Below are positions 1-8,967 of a stretch of 64,000 bases of DNA, piece by piece. The translations under genes were made by a program, and so were the position numbers. The DNA is from Sphingobacterium thalpophilum (GTDB lineage: Bacteria; Bacteroidota; Bacteroidia; Sphingobacteriales; Sphingobacteriaceae). The DNA lies in NCBI RefSeq assembly GCF_038396785.1, contig NZ_CP151087.1, positions 1,674,001 to 1,738,000 on the forward strand. The letters are read 5' to 3'. Below the pieces are notes generated by a model. That model was not told the DNA's origin. It did not search any database and was given only the letters and a program-made list of their open reading frames with translations. Within the stretch, counting starts at the first letter, position 1; each line of letters opens with the position of its first letter.

Positions 1-124
1 GAATCCGTTTAATATCATAAAGTTATTTAGTAAGGAGAAAAAATATTTTAAATTCAGAACCATAAAACTTCAGGCAACAGATAATTTAATCATGATAACA
101 CTTGCGTCCTAAACGTTTAAAAAG

Positions 125-186
125 TGGCGGTGTTTGGATATAGCAAAGTTGCTATATTTAAATTGCAAAATTATAACACACCGCCA
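125..186 (+). promoter_or_regulatory. IS4 leader hairpin that masks the transposase start
   Basis: In the leader of copy 1, nine bases at 125-133 (TGGCGGTGT) are perfectly complementary to 178-186 (ACACCGCCA), whose last base is the A of the start codon. Inside the resulting loop is a second perfect hairpin, 138-146 with 149-157. An mRNA read into the element from outside could fold and hide the start, a known way for insertion sequences to limit transposase made from read-through transcripts. Copy 2 has the same arrangement at 1483-1544. The pairing is visible; the function is inferred. Confidence 0.5.
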
Positions 187-1361
187 TGATAAATTTAAAT
201 GTTTTTAGTCAGATTTTATCTCTTGTTGACCGTGAATTATTCAGGGATTTGGTTGCAAAGCACAAAAGTGATAAACACCAGAAAGGGATCAACAGCTGGA
301 CGCATCTAGTCAGTATGCTTTTCTGTCATTTTTCCTCGGCAGATTCGGTCCGGGATATTAGTAACGGTCTGCGCAGTACAACTGGTAACCTGAACCACTT
401 AGGAGTAATAAGAGCTCCAAGTAAGTCCAATATATCCTATATCAACATACACCGTACCCATGAACTTTTCAAAGATCTTTATTTCTCTGTTTTGGATAGG
501 CTTTGGCAAAAGGATACGCATTTTCGCAAAGAGCTTGTTCAGCTAAAGCGTAAAGTATATCTGATGGATGCAAGCATCATCCCCTTATGTCTATCTGTAT
601 TTGACTGGGCAAAGTTTCGCAGCACCAAAGGTGCCGTAAAGCTGCACACTGTCTTGGATTATGATGGCTGCCTACCTGTTTTTATGCAGATTACCGATGG
701 AAAAGTACATGAGAGCCAGCGAGCCGGTAGTTACAGTTTTTCCAAGGGAAGCGTGCTGGTAGTGGACCGTGGCTACGTGGATTACAGCTGGCTTGGGGAT
801 TTGGACAGCAGGGGGTGTTACTTCGTTACCAGGAGTAAAGTTAATATGAAGTACAAGGTTATCAAGTCCTATCAGAGTGAAGCACTCATGGAAAAGGGGA
901 TCCTTAAGGATGAGCTCATTGAGCTATCCGGTGCTGCCTGCAATAAATACAACGGCAAGCCGCTACGCCTAGTCCACTTTTGGGACAGCACCACTGGCAA
1001 TGAGTACCACTTTTTGACCAATAATACGAAGTGGAAGGCTTCTTTGGTGGCAAACATCTATAAACAACGCTGGCATATCGAAGTCTTCTTCAAGCATCTA
1101 AAGCAGCGCTTAAAAGTATCGACATTCATAGGGACTTCTGAAAATGCAGTGATGATCCAGATCTGGACTTCACTCATTGGCATATTACTGTTAAAATACT
1201 TACAAAAAAAGGCCAAATATGACTGGAACCTGTCCAATCTGGTCGCATTCATCAGAATGAATATCTTCGTGAAAATAAACATCTGGCAATGGATAGATGA
1301 TCCCTTTCTCAGGCCGCCTATAAAAGGAAAAAAGGGACAGCTAAAGATTTTTGCAGATTGA
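186..1361 (+). CDS. IS4-family transposase (copy 1)
   Basis: A 391-residue DDE transposase. The N-terminal helical part (about residues 1-75, INLNVFSQILSLVDRELF...) is the DUF4372-type domain common in Bacteroidota IS4 elements. The catalytic core follows: first Asp in YLMDASII (about 125), second Asp in VVDRGYVDY (about 195), and the family YxxRWxIExFFKxxKQ signature with the catalytic Glu at about 295-305. Length is normal and the frame is intact, so it is probably active. It differs from copy 2 at a handful of residues, for example LFRDL versus LFKDL, SVLVV versus SVVVV and AACNK versus AARNK. The start lies in a hairpin that probably keeps translation low. Confidence 0.93.
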   Translation: MINLNVFSQILSLVDRELFRDLVAKHKSDKHQKGINSWTHLVSMLFCHFSSADSVRDISNGLRSTTGNLNHLGVIRAPSKSNISYINIHRTHELFKDLYFSVLDRLWQKDTHFRKELVQLKRKVYLMDASIIPLCLSVFDWAKFRSTKGAVKLHTVLDYDGCLPVFMQITDGKVHESQRAGSYSFSKGSVLVVDRGYVDYSWLGDLDSRGCYFVTRSKVNMKYKVIKSYQSEALMEKGILKDELIELSGAACNKYNGKPLRLVHFWDSTTGNEYHFLTNNTKWKASLVANIYKQRWHIEVFFKHLKQRLKVSTFIGTSENAVMIQIWTSLIGILLLKYLQKKAKYDWNLSNLVAFIRMNIFVKINIWQWIDDPFLRPPIKGKKGQLKIFAD

Positions 1362-1460
1362 AAAATAGGGGTCAATATCGAAATGATGAAAAAAGCTATG
1401 CCTGTACCACAGAAATCCAATCCTAAAATTTATTTAGGACACATATGATTTATACACACT

Positions 1461-2801
1461 TGCGTCCTAAACGTTTAAAAAGTGGCGGTGTTTGGATATA
1501 GCAAAGTTGCTATATTTAAATTGCAAAATTATAACACACCGCCATGATAAATTTAAATGTTTTTAGTCAGATTTTATCTCTTGTTGACCGTGAATTATTC
1601 AAAGATTTGGTTGCAAAGCACAAAAGTGATAAACACCAGAAAGGGATCAACAGCTGGACGCATCTAGTCAGTATGCTTTTCTGTCATTTTTCCTCGGCAG
1701 ATTCGGTTCGTGATATTAGTAACGGCCTACGCAGTATCACTGGTAACCTGAACCACTTAGGTGTAGTAAGAGCTCCAAGTAAGTCTAATATATCCTATAT
1801 CAACACACACCGTACCCATGAACTTTTCAAAGATCTTTACTATTCTGTTTTGGATAGGCTTTGGCAAAAGGACACCCATTTTCGCAAAGAGCTTGTTCAG
1901 CTAAAGCGTAAAGTATATCTGATGGATGCAAGCATCATCCCCTTATGTCTATCTGTATTTGACTGGGCAAAGTTTCGCAGCACCAAAGGTGCCGTAAAGC
2001 TGCACACTGTCTTGGATTATGATGGCTGCCTACCTGTTTTTATGCAGATTACCGATGGAAAAGTACATGAGAGCCAGCGAGCCGGTAGTTACAGTTTTTC
2101 CAAGGGAAGCGTGGTGGTAGTGGACCGTGGCTACGTGGATTACAGCTGGCTTGGGGATTTGGACAGCAGGGGGTGTTACTTCGTTACCAGGAGTAAAGTT
2201 AATATGAAGTACAAGGTTATCAAGTCCTATCAGAGTGAAGCACTCATGGAAAAGGGGATCCTTAAGGATGAGCTCATTGAGCTTTCCGGCGCTGCCCGCA
2301 ATAAATACAACGGCAAGCCGCTACGCCTAGTCCACTTTTGGGACAGCACCACTGGCAATGAGTACCACTTTTTGACCAATAATACGAAGTGGAAGGCTTC
2401 TTTGGTGGCAAACATCTATAAACAACGCTGGCATATCGAAGTCTTCTTCAAGCATCTAAAGCAGCGCTTAAAAGTATCGACATTCATAGGGACTTCTGAA
2501 AATGCAGTGATGATCCAGATCTGGACTTCACTCATTGGCATATTACTGTTAAAATACTTACAAAAAAAGGCCAAATATGACTGGAACCTGTCCAATCTGG
2601 TCGCATTCATCAGAATGAATATCTTCGTGAAAATAAACATCTGGCAATGGATAGATGATCCCTTTCTCAGGCCGCCTATAAAAGGAAAAAAGGGACAGCT
2701 AAAGATTTTTGCAGATTGAAAAATAGGGGTCAATATCGAAATGATGAAAAAAGCTATGCCTGTACCACAGAAATCCAATCCTAAAATTTATTTAGGACAC
2801 A
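1461..2801 (+). mobile_element. IS4-family insertion sequence, copy 2
   Basis: The second tandem copy has GTCCTAAA at 1464-1471 and TTTAGGAC at 2791-2798, so it is exactly as long as copy 1. The 16 bases acatatgatttataca occur on both sides of this copy (1441-1456 and 2799-2814). This could be a long target duplication, or it could include the element's own right end. Beyond them the right flank becomes chromosomal gene sequence (a DUF3857 protein). The right end contains a small TCCTAAA/TTTAGGA palindrome and an AGGA placed correctly to act as ribosome-binding site for the ATG at 2803. Confidence 0.83.
1544..2719 (+). CDS. IS4-family transposase (copy 2)
   Basis: A 391-residue IS4 transposase, almost identical to the upstream copy. 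It has the DUF4372-like N-terminus, the Asp of YLMDASII, the Asp of VVVVDRGYV and the RWxIExFFKHLKQ motif with the catalytic Glu. Most differences lie in the first 100 residues (K20, I65, V74, T88, Y98) and few after residue 200. The frame is complete. The 1536-1544 segment, including the start, can pair with 1483-1491 as in copy 1, so translation is probably down-regulated. Confidence 0.93.
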   Translation: MINLNVFSQILSLVDRELFKDLVAKHKSDKHQKGINSWTHLVSMLFCHFSSADSVRDISNGLRSITGNLNHLGVVRAPSKSNISYINTHRTHELFKDLYYSVLDRLWQKDTHFRKELVQLKRKVYLMDASIIPLCLSVFDWAKFRSTKGAVKLHTVLDYDGCLPVFMQITDGKVHESQRAGSYSFSKGSVVVVDRGYVDYSWLGDLDSRGCYFVTRSKVNMKYKVIKSYQSEALMEKGILKDELIELSGAARNKYNGKPLRLVHFWDSTTGNEYHFLTNNTKWKASLVANIYKQRWHIEVFFKHLKQRLKVSTFIGTSENAVMIQIWTSLIGILLLKYLQKKAKYDWNLSNLVAFIRMNIFVKINIWQWIDDPFLRPPIKGKKGQLKIFAD

Positions 2802-2802
2802 T

Positions 2803-4743
2803 ATGATTTATACAAATAGTATAGCCCAAACTTTTGACTTTGGTAAAGTTTCTATTTCGGATTTTTCGAAAACAGACCTAGATAGTAGCGCCAACGCTAT
2901 CGTGCTGAATGAGTTTGGACGGAGTTCTGTTTTTGTTGATGATTATGATAATCGTATAAAACTTCAGCATGAATACCATGTACTTATCCGTATCAATAAC
3001 AAAGAGGGGTTTAAAAAAGCTAATTTTGAGATTCCCTCCTATAAACGCGGAAGCTACATACGTGACTATTTTGACGAACTCAAAGCTGTTACATATAACT
3101 TAGAAAATGGCAGGATAGAGAAAACGGAGCTTGAGAATAAGAAAGTTTTCAGGGAAAATTACTCGGCCTATCTGGACCTTAATAAATTTACCCTTCCAAA
3201 TATTAAAGAAGGCTCTATTATTGAAGTGTCCTATCGGACACTAGAGCAGGATTTATTTAATTTCAAAACATGGGAATTTCAAGATGATATTCCCAAAATA
3301 CAAAGCCAATATATCGCTATTATTCCTGCTTCTTTCGCCTACAATGTAGTTCTACGTGGTCCGTACAAGCTTACCGATCAAAAAGCCGAAGCATTGAAAG
3401 AATATATTTTCCTGGATGGACTGCGAATCGATTGTTCAAAATTGACCTATACAATGAAGAACATTCAGGCATTTGTTGAAGAGGACTACATGACTTCGCC
3501 AACCAATTTCAAATCTGCTATCTATTATGAGCTTGAATCGATCTTTTATCCGAGTACTGGTAGTAAGAAGACATTTAGCAAAACCTGGAAAGACGTAGAT
3601 ACAGACCTCATGAATGAAAAGGCTTTTGGAGGTCAATTAAAAAAAACAGACGTATTCAAAGCCAATTTAGCAACAATTGTATCCCCTACTGACAGCAAAT
3701 TAGAAAAAGCAAAGAAGATCTATAACTATATCAACAAACAAATAAAATGGAATAACTATTTAGGCAAATATGCAGAATCTGGCATTGAAAAAGCATTGGA
3801 AAAACGAACTGGCAATATTGGCGACATCAATTTAGCGCTAGTAACTGCGCTATTAGCGGCAGATCTGGAGGCCTACCCTATTATTCTTTCAACGCGACGA
3901 AACGGAACGCCCAATGCCTTATTTCCCGTATTATCTGATTTCGACTATGTCATCGCTTGCGTAGATGTAGATGGCGTGAAATATAAACTAGATGCCTCCA
4001 ATCCATACTTACCTTTTGGAGAGCTGCCTTTACAATGTCTAAATGAACGGGGAAGAATTATCTACTCCAAAAAGAGCTCAGACTGGTTTCCGCTTATGGT
4101 AGAAGAGTCTTCCGATGTAAACTACGTATTGGAGGGAGTTTTAGATGAACAAGCTAAAATTAAGGGAAAACTGACCATAAGTAGCAGGGGTAACAAAGCC
4201 TTTTTAAAGCGCCAACATATCGCCAAATTCAATTCTTTGGAGGAATACTGGGAAAAACTGGACGAAGAAATGCCCAATGTAACTTTAACAAAATCAAGTA
4301 TCCAAAACCTAGAAGAAATTGATCAGCTATTAATAGAGGAATTTGATGTCATTGTAGATGTCTCCAAACAGATGGAACAAGACATATTATTATTGGCGCC
4401 CAATATTATTGACAGGATTTCCTACAATCCATTTAAAGCACAGGAAAGAACTTATCCGGTTGATATGGGTTTTAAATCCAAAACATTATACTCAGTCAAA
4501 TTGACAATCCCCGATCGCTATGAAATTGCTGAGAAGCCTCAGAATGCATCGTTAGCACTCTCGGAGTCAACTGCAAAATATAGATATGTAACGCAGGTCA
4601 ATGGCAATCAACTTGAAATACTACAGAGCCTCGCGTTTAACAAACCCATCTTTTCGGTCGATGAATATTTTTCACTCAAAGAATTGTATTCACGTATTAT
4701 TCAACAACAAAAGCTAGACATAAAATTAATCGGTAAAAAATGA
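2803..4743 (+). CDS. DUF3857 / inactive transglutaminase-like protein, 5' end replaced by IS4
   Basis: A 646-residue protein with a DUF3857 N-terminal half followed by a transglutaminase-like fold. The catalytic positions are lost: where the partner downstream has GDCKAL this protein has GDINL (Ile at about 342), and the His position is Tyr in FDYVIACV. Only the Asp of KLDAS remains. The protein is therefore probably a binding or scaffold member of the periplasmic or outer-membrane set. Its N-terminus MIYTNSIAQTFDF looks like the last few residues of a signal peptide joined to codons from the IS4 end, so export may be lost. It overlaps the next gene by 4 bp (ATGA), which indicates translational coupling. 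Confidence 0.8.
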   Translation: MIYTNSIAQTFDFGKVSISDFSKTDLDSSANAIVLNEFGRSSVFVDDYDNRIKLQHEYHVLIRINNKEGFKKANFEIPSYKRGSYIRDYFDELKAVTYNLENGRIEKTELENKKVFRENYSAYLDLNKFTLPNIKEGSIIEVSYRTLEQDLFNFKTWEFQDDIPKIQSQYIAIIPASFAYNVVLRGPYKLTDQKAEALKEYIFLDGLRIDCSKLTYTMKNIQAFVEEDYMTSPTNFKSAIYYELESIFYPSTGSKKTFSKTWKDVDTDLMNEKAFGGQLKKTDVFKANLATIVSPTDSKLEKAKKIYNYINKQIKWNNYLGKYAESGIEKALEKRTGNIGDINLALVTALLAADLEAYPIILSTRRNGTPNALFPVLSDFDYVIACVDVDGVKYKLDASNPYLPFGELPLQCLNERGRIIYSKKSSDWFPLMVEESSDVNYVLEGVLDEQAKIKGKLTISSRGNKAFLKRQHIAKFNSLEEYWEKLDEEMPNVTLTKSSIQNLEEIDQLLIEEFDVIVDVSKQMEQDILLLAPNIIDRISYNPFKAQERTYPVDMGFKSKTLYSVKLTIPDRYEIAEKPQNASLALSESTAKYRYVTQVNGNQLEILQSLAFNKPIFSVDEYFSLKELYSRIIQQQKLDIKLIGKK

Positions 4744-6641
4744 AAATCGTATTCATCAACTTACTATACTTCCTGCTTCCGATCCTCGCAATTGGACAAG
4801 ATAACTACGACGTCGCCAATATTCCAAGTGCATTAAAGAGCAGAGCAGTAGCAACTGTACGCAATGATAAAACTGTGGTAGAAATGAAATCGCCCGAACA
4901 GGTCATCACAACCATAACGTGTGCTATCACAGTTTACAATAAAAATGGGGACCGCTATGCTTCACTTCCGGTCTATTATAATAAATCTAGCGAAATCAAG
5001 AGCCTTAAGGGCGCCATCTATAACGAAATGGGGATATTGCAAAAGAAAATTGCAACGAAAGATTTCAAAGATATTAGCGCTGTGGACAACAGTACGATGT
5101 TTGCCGATTCTCGGGTAAAATTATATGTACCTGACTATCACAGCTATCCCTATACCGTCGAATACCAATACGAAGTTAGAAGTAAACAAAACTTGATCAT
5201 TCCATCTTGGACTCCTGAGGTCTCAAATAATGTATCCGTAGAGAAAAGCAGCTTTCAATTTATTGCACCAATTGGCACTGAATGCCGAATTGAAACAACG
5301 AACTATAAAGGAAGTATCAAAGAAGAGAAAAATGACAAGACTGAAAGTAAGACATGGAATACTGAACAGATCGCGGCAAAAAAGGATGAATCTTATAGCC
5401 CCAATCCTAACCTGAAAAGAATAAATGTACTCATCGTTCCCAAAAATTTTATTTATTATGGCAAGACTGGAAATTTCGGGGATTGGAAAGAATTTGGCCA
5501 ATGGGTATCCAATAGCCTATTGAACAAAAAAGAAGATTTGACGGAAGCGTCTAAACAAAAATTTATAGCATTAACAAAAGACGCCAGCTCAGATAAAGAC
5601 AAAGCAAGGATTCTATACAATTATTTACAAAAAAACACACGTTACATCAGTATTCAAATCGGCATTGGAGGCTTAGAACCATTTCCGGCTTCTGAGGTTG
5701 ACCGCTTGGGCTACGGTGATTGTAAAGCACTGGCGAATTACATGCGAAGCATGTTGTCGGCCGTCAATATCCCGTCCTATTACTGTATTGTCGAAGCAGG
5801 CAGACGCAAAGAAAGTTTTCACAAAACCTTTGCAAATGCCCAGGACGGAAATCACGTCATTTTATGTATTCCATTCAAAAATGATACGACCTGGCTGGAA
5901 TGTACGAGCCAAAACCTTCCATTTGGTTTTCTTAGCGACTTTACCGACGATAGAGATGTCGTTGCTTGTACCGAAAATGGCGGAGTTATCATGCATACGC
6001 CGAAATATATTAACTCAACCAATCTTCAACTGCGCTATGCCGACCTAAAACTTTCGGAAGACGGAAGCATTCAGGGCACCTTAAATACCAAGTTCTACGG
6101 AGCCCAATATGAGAACCATATGGACGTGCTTTTAGCCAGCAATAATGATAAGAATAAGCTTCTCACGGAATACTATAATATAGACAATATCAATTTCAAT
6201 CAGGTAAACTATATTGAACACAAGGAGGAAAATCCATTTATTGAGGAGAACCTGAATATTTTTATCAAAAACTACGCTGTGAAAAATGGTAATAAACTTT
6301 TGATCCAGCCTAATTTATTCAACACACATTCCAATATTGCAGAAAGTAGAAATAGAACGGAAGATATTTTCATAGAAAGGGGTTACGCTGATATCGATAG
6401 CATTAGCATTGCCCTCCCGGAAAATATGCTCAAAAACATAACTCCTGAGAAGAAAATTATTGAGAAACCATTTGGAAAGTATGAATTTAGGTCAGAAATA
6501 AAAGACAATAAACTATTCACTTACAGAAAACTGGAACTATTTGAAGGCAGCTATCCTGCCAATACTTATGAAGACTTTTTCCAATTTCATAATGAGGTAA
6601 GCAGCTGCGACAAGGGACGCTTTAACCTCAGCTTTCTCTAG
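4740..6641 (+). CDS. Secreted DUF3857 / transglutaminase-like protein
   Basis: A 633-residue protein. A signal peptide covers about residues 1-19 (MKIVFINLLYFLLPILAIG). DUF3857 (about 50-220) precedes a transglutaminase core (about 270-410). The nucleophile lies in LGYGDCKALANYM (Cys about 328) and the His in GNHVILC (about 372). The third position is Glu in WLECTSQNLPFG. A beta-rich DUF2569-like tail follows. The papain-like core is intact, unlike that of the upstream neighbour, so this is the possible catalytic member of the pair. The substrate is unknown; such pairs are common in Bacteroidota and may act on periplasmic peptides or proteins. The start overlaps the upstream stop (ATGA). Confidence 0.85.
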   Translation: MKIVFINLLYFLLPILAIGQDNYDVANIPSALKSRAVATVRNDKTVVEMKSPEQVITTITCAITVYNKNGDRYASLPVYYNKSSEIKSLKGAIYNEMGILQKKIATKDFKDISAVDNSTMFADSRVKLYVPDYHSYPYTVEYQYEVRSKQNLIIPSWTPEVSNNVSVEKSSFQFIAPIGTECRIETTNYKGSIKEEKNDKTESKTWNTEQIAAKKDESYSPNPNLKRINVLIVPKNFIYYGKTGNFGDWKEFGQWVSNSLLNKKEDLTEASKQKFIALTKDASSDKDKARILYNYLQKNTRYISIQIGIGGLEPFPASEVDRLGYGDCKALANYMRSMLSAVNIPSYYCIVEAGRRKESFHKTFANAQDGNHVILCIPFKNDTTWLECTSQNLPFGFLSDFTDDRDVVACTENGGVIMHTPKYINSTNLQLRYADLKLSEDGSIQGTLNTKFYGAQYENHMDVLLASNNDKNKLLTEYYNIDNINFNQVNYIEHKEENPFIEENLNIFIKNYAVKNGNKLLIQPNLFNTHSNIAESRNRTEDIFIERGYADIDSISIALPENMLKNITPEKKIIEKPFGKYEFRSEIKDNKLFTYRKLELFEGSYPANTYEDFFQFHNEVSSCDKGRFNLSFL

Positions 6642-6714
6642 TCGGAAGAAAATATTTACCAGAATATGAAGGAGTAAAATCGATCAAATAAGGCAATTAT
6701 TGTATATTAGCTCA

Positions 6715-7386
6715 ATGACAGAATACGCAGCGATATTTGACATGGACGGTGTCATAAGCCACACCAACCCTTTCCATGCGGAAGCTTTTAGAGCTTTTTT
6801 TAAAAACCACAATGTACAACAGGCTACAGAAGAGGAATTTGAACAGCATATGTATGGTAAGCATAATAGTTACATTATGCAGCATTTCTTTCAGCGTCCG
6901 ATATCCCCTGAGGAACTGCGAACGCTTGAATTTGAAAAAGAGCAGCTTTTTAGAGTGATCTATAAAGAACACGTTGCCCCTATTAAGGGCTTAATTGAGT
7001 TTCTAACGGAATTAAAAAATAACGGTTTTAAGCTTGCTGTGGCGACATCTGCTCCCCGAGAGAATATGGACTTAATTTTAGATGAATTGGACATACGTCA
7101 TTTATTCTCTTCCACGCTAAGCAGCGAAGATGTAAAACTCCATAAGCCACATCCTGAGGTTTACCTAAAATCTGCAGAAAATCTACAAATTCCTGTTGAC
7201 CGCTGTATCGTTTTTGAAGATTCTTTTTCAGGTATTACCGCGGCGAAAAATGCTGGAATGAAAGTTGTCGCCGTACTTTCAACCCATAAAAAAGAAGAAT
7301 TACCTGCAAGTAATGATTATATAAATAATTATACAGAAATATCAGTTGCCAATATAAAGGCCATTTTAAAAACACAAGAAGTATAA
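6715..7386 (+). CDS. HAD-superfamily hydrolase, beta-phosphoglucomutase-like
   Basis: A 223-residue HAD phosphatase of subfamily IA. Motif I is FDMDGV near the N-terminus, with the nucleophile and acid/base Asp. A helical cap of the beta-phosphoglucomutase type covers about residues 15-80. Motif II is VATSAPREN, motif III the Lys of KPHPEVYL, and motif IV VFEDSFSGITAAKNAGM. Members of this group act on small phosphorylated sugars or related metabolites; the exact substrate cannot be told. I chose the ATG at 6715 because a TTG five codons upstream adds only MYISS and has no family support. It is followed by a strong terminator. Confidence 0.85.
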   Translation: MTEYAAIFDMDGVISHTNPFHAEAFRAFFKNHNVQQATEEEFEQHMYGKHNSYIMQHFFQRPISPEELRTLEFEKEQLFRVIYKEHVAPIKGLIEFLTELKNNGFKLAVATSAPRENMDLILDELDIRHLFSSTLSSEDVKLHKPHPEVYLKSAENLQIPVDRCIVFEDSFSGITAAKNAGMKVVAVLSTHKKEELPASNDYINNYTEISVANIKAILKTQEV

Positions 7387-7408
7387 CCCGTTGAGGGTTG
7401 AAGACGAT

Positions 7409-7442
7409 AAAAAAAGCGATTCCTTAAGGAATCGCTTTTTTT
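7409..7442. terminator. Bidirectional intrinsic terminator
   Basis: A perfect stem AAAAAAGCGATTCC/GGAATCGCTTTTTT with a TTAA loop. A T-run on both strands serves the HAD gene (+) and the convergent regulator gene (-). Confidence 0.85.
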
Positions 7443-7507
7443 ATCACTTTGTCTGAGCAAACTGCAATTTTCGCTCACAGCTGCTAGACTAAAATTTCTC
7501 TAAACGG

Positions 7508-8899
7508 TTAATCTCTTTTTAGACCGAACTTCTCTATTTTACTATACAGGTGACTACGTTGAATATCAAGATCATCGGCCGTTTTGGAGACGTTCCAATT
7601 ATTTTTTTCCAATTTATATTTTATAAATTCTTTCTCCGCATGATCTTTATAATCTTGAAACGAATCAAAGGAGTCCATATCTAATCCGTAATTCGTTGCA
7701 CTTTTTTCATGAGCTATACCATTCACAGGTTCGCGGGACGGGTTAGCAAAGGCAACAACATCTTTATCGGTAATTGACCTGTCGCTCAAAATAATTAAAC
7801 GTTCAATCATATTGCGCAATTCCCGAATATTACCTGTCCAAGGAAGATGGCTCAATTCCCGCATTGCAGCAGTAGTAATTTCCTTTACAGGTATCCCGTA
7901 TTCCATACAGATCTCTTCACAGAAGTTTGTGGACAATAAAGGAATGTCATCGACACGATCAGTTAACGCTGGCACATGGATCAATATGACAGATAAACGG
8001 TGATACAAGTCCATTCTGAAATTACCATCTTCTATCTCTTTCAATAAATCCTTATTGGTCGCAGCTACTACTCTGACATTGACGTCAATTTCTTTGTCGC
8101 CCCCCACTCGCGTGATTTTATGTTCCTGTAATGCCCTTAGCACTTTAGCTTGCGCGGATAGACTCATATCTCCGATCTCATCCAAGAACAATGTTCCACC
8201 GCTAGCTTGTTCAAACTTCCCGATACGTTGTTTAATCGCCGACGTGAAGGATCCTTTTTCATGCCCGAATAATTCTGATTCGATTAATTCAGAAGGTATT
8301 GCGGCACAGTTCACTTCGATCAATGGGCCTTGTCCACGATTTGACTTTTCATGTAACCAGCGTGCAACCAATTCCTTTCCCGAGCCATTCGCCCCGGTAA
8401 TCAATACACGGGCTTCTGTTGGTGCAACTCGGTCAATTGTTTCCTTAATACGTTTGATAGCCCCCGATTCACCCAGTATATCTTTTGTTTTCGAGCTGCT
8501 AACTTTTCGTTTCAGTACTTTGGTTTCGGTGACTAGGGAACTTTTATCCAGTGCATTCCGAACGGTGATCAATAATCTGTTCAGGTCCAGCGGTTTTTCT
8601 AAAAAGTCAAATGCTCCTTTTTTCGCCGCTTCAACAGCTGTTTCAATCGTACCATGTCCTGAGATCATAATAAAAGGGATATCCGGGCTGCTTTGGTGTG
8701 CTTCCGCCAAAACTTCCATCCCATCCATCGTATTCATCTTGATATCACAAAGAACAAGATCTATTTTTTCCTTTTTTAAAATATCTAATCCATCCCGGCC
8801 ATTGTCGACATCTAAAATCGTATAATCTTCATATTCCAAGATATCACGCAACGAACTTCTGATGGCGCGCTCATCATCAATGATTAAAATTGTGCTCAT
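7508..8899 (-). CDS. Sigma-54-type response regulator (NtrC family) with altered GAFTGA loop
   Basis: A 463-residue, three-domain regulator. The receiver domain (about 1-120) has the phospho-acceptor Asp52 in LCDIKMNT and Lys102. The AAA+ domain (about 140-370) has Walker A GANGSGKE at 169-176 and Walker B LFLDE (Asp240-Glu241). A Fis-type HTH lies at about 425-460 (NWNVSKTADDLDIQRSHLY). The loop that contacts sigma-54, normally GAFTGA, reads GSFTSA at 216-221. The key Thr is kept but two small residues are changed. No histidine kinase gene is adjacent, so it is an orphan here. It converges with the HAD gene. Confidence 0.9.
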   Translation of the reverse strand: MSTILIIDDERAIRSSLRDILEYEDYTILDVDNGRDGLDILKKEKIDLVLCDIKMNTMDGMEVLAEAHQSSPDIPFIMISGHGTIETAVEAAKKGAFDFLEKPLDLNRLLITVRNALDKSSLVTETKVLKRKVSSSKTKDILGESGAIKRIKETIDRVAPTEARVLITGANGSGKELVARWLHEKSNRGQGPLIEVNCAAIPSELIESELFGHEKGSFTSAIKQRIGKFEQASGGTLFLDEIGDMSLSAQAKVLRALQEHKITRVGGDKEIDVNVRVVAATNKDLLKEIEDGNFRMDLYHRLSVILIHVPALTDRVDDIPLLSTNFCEEICMEYGIPVKEITTAAMRELSHLPWTGNIRELRNMIERLIILSDRSITDKDVVAFANPSREPVNGIAHEKSATNYGLDMDSFDSFQDYKDHAEKEFIKYKLEKNNWNVSKTADDLDIQRSHLYSKIEKFGLKRD

Positions 8900-8967
8900 A
8901 AATCGAGAGTTATGCTATTTTTTCAATTACGGGAATCAATATAAGTTTTTTTTGGCAATTAGCAAAA

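Larger units (their letters stand above)
103..1443 (+). mobile_element. IS4-family insertion sequence, copy 1
   Basis: One transposase gene lies between short terminal inverted repeats. The left end carries GTCCTAAA at 106-113 and the right end carries TTTAGGAC at 1433-1440. The exact termini are uncertain by a few bases. No target duplication is visible: the left flank (catgataaca) is not repeated on the right. A second copy follows in the same orientation after about 17 bp, with every landmark offset by exactly 1358 bp. The two copies differ mainly in the 5' half of the transposase, while the 3' halves are nearly identical. The family comes from the transposase; the ends are read by eye. 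Confidence 0.85.

Noticed and set aside
8055..8825. Long plus-strand frame of 256 codons
   Set aside because: It is the antisense shadow of the NtrC-type regulator and is rich in Ser, Pro and Thr, as shadows are.
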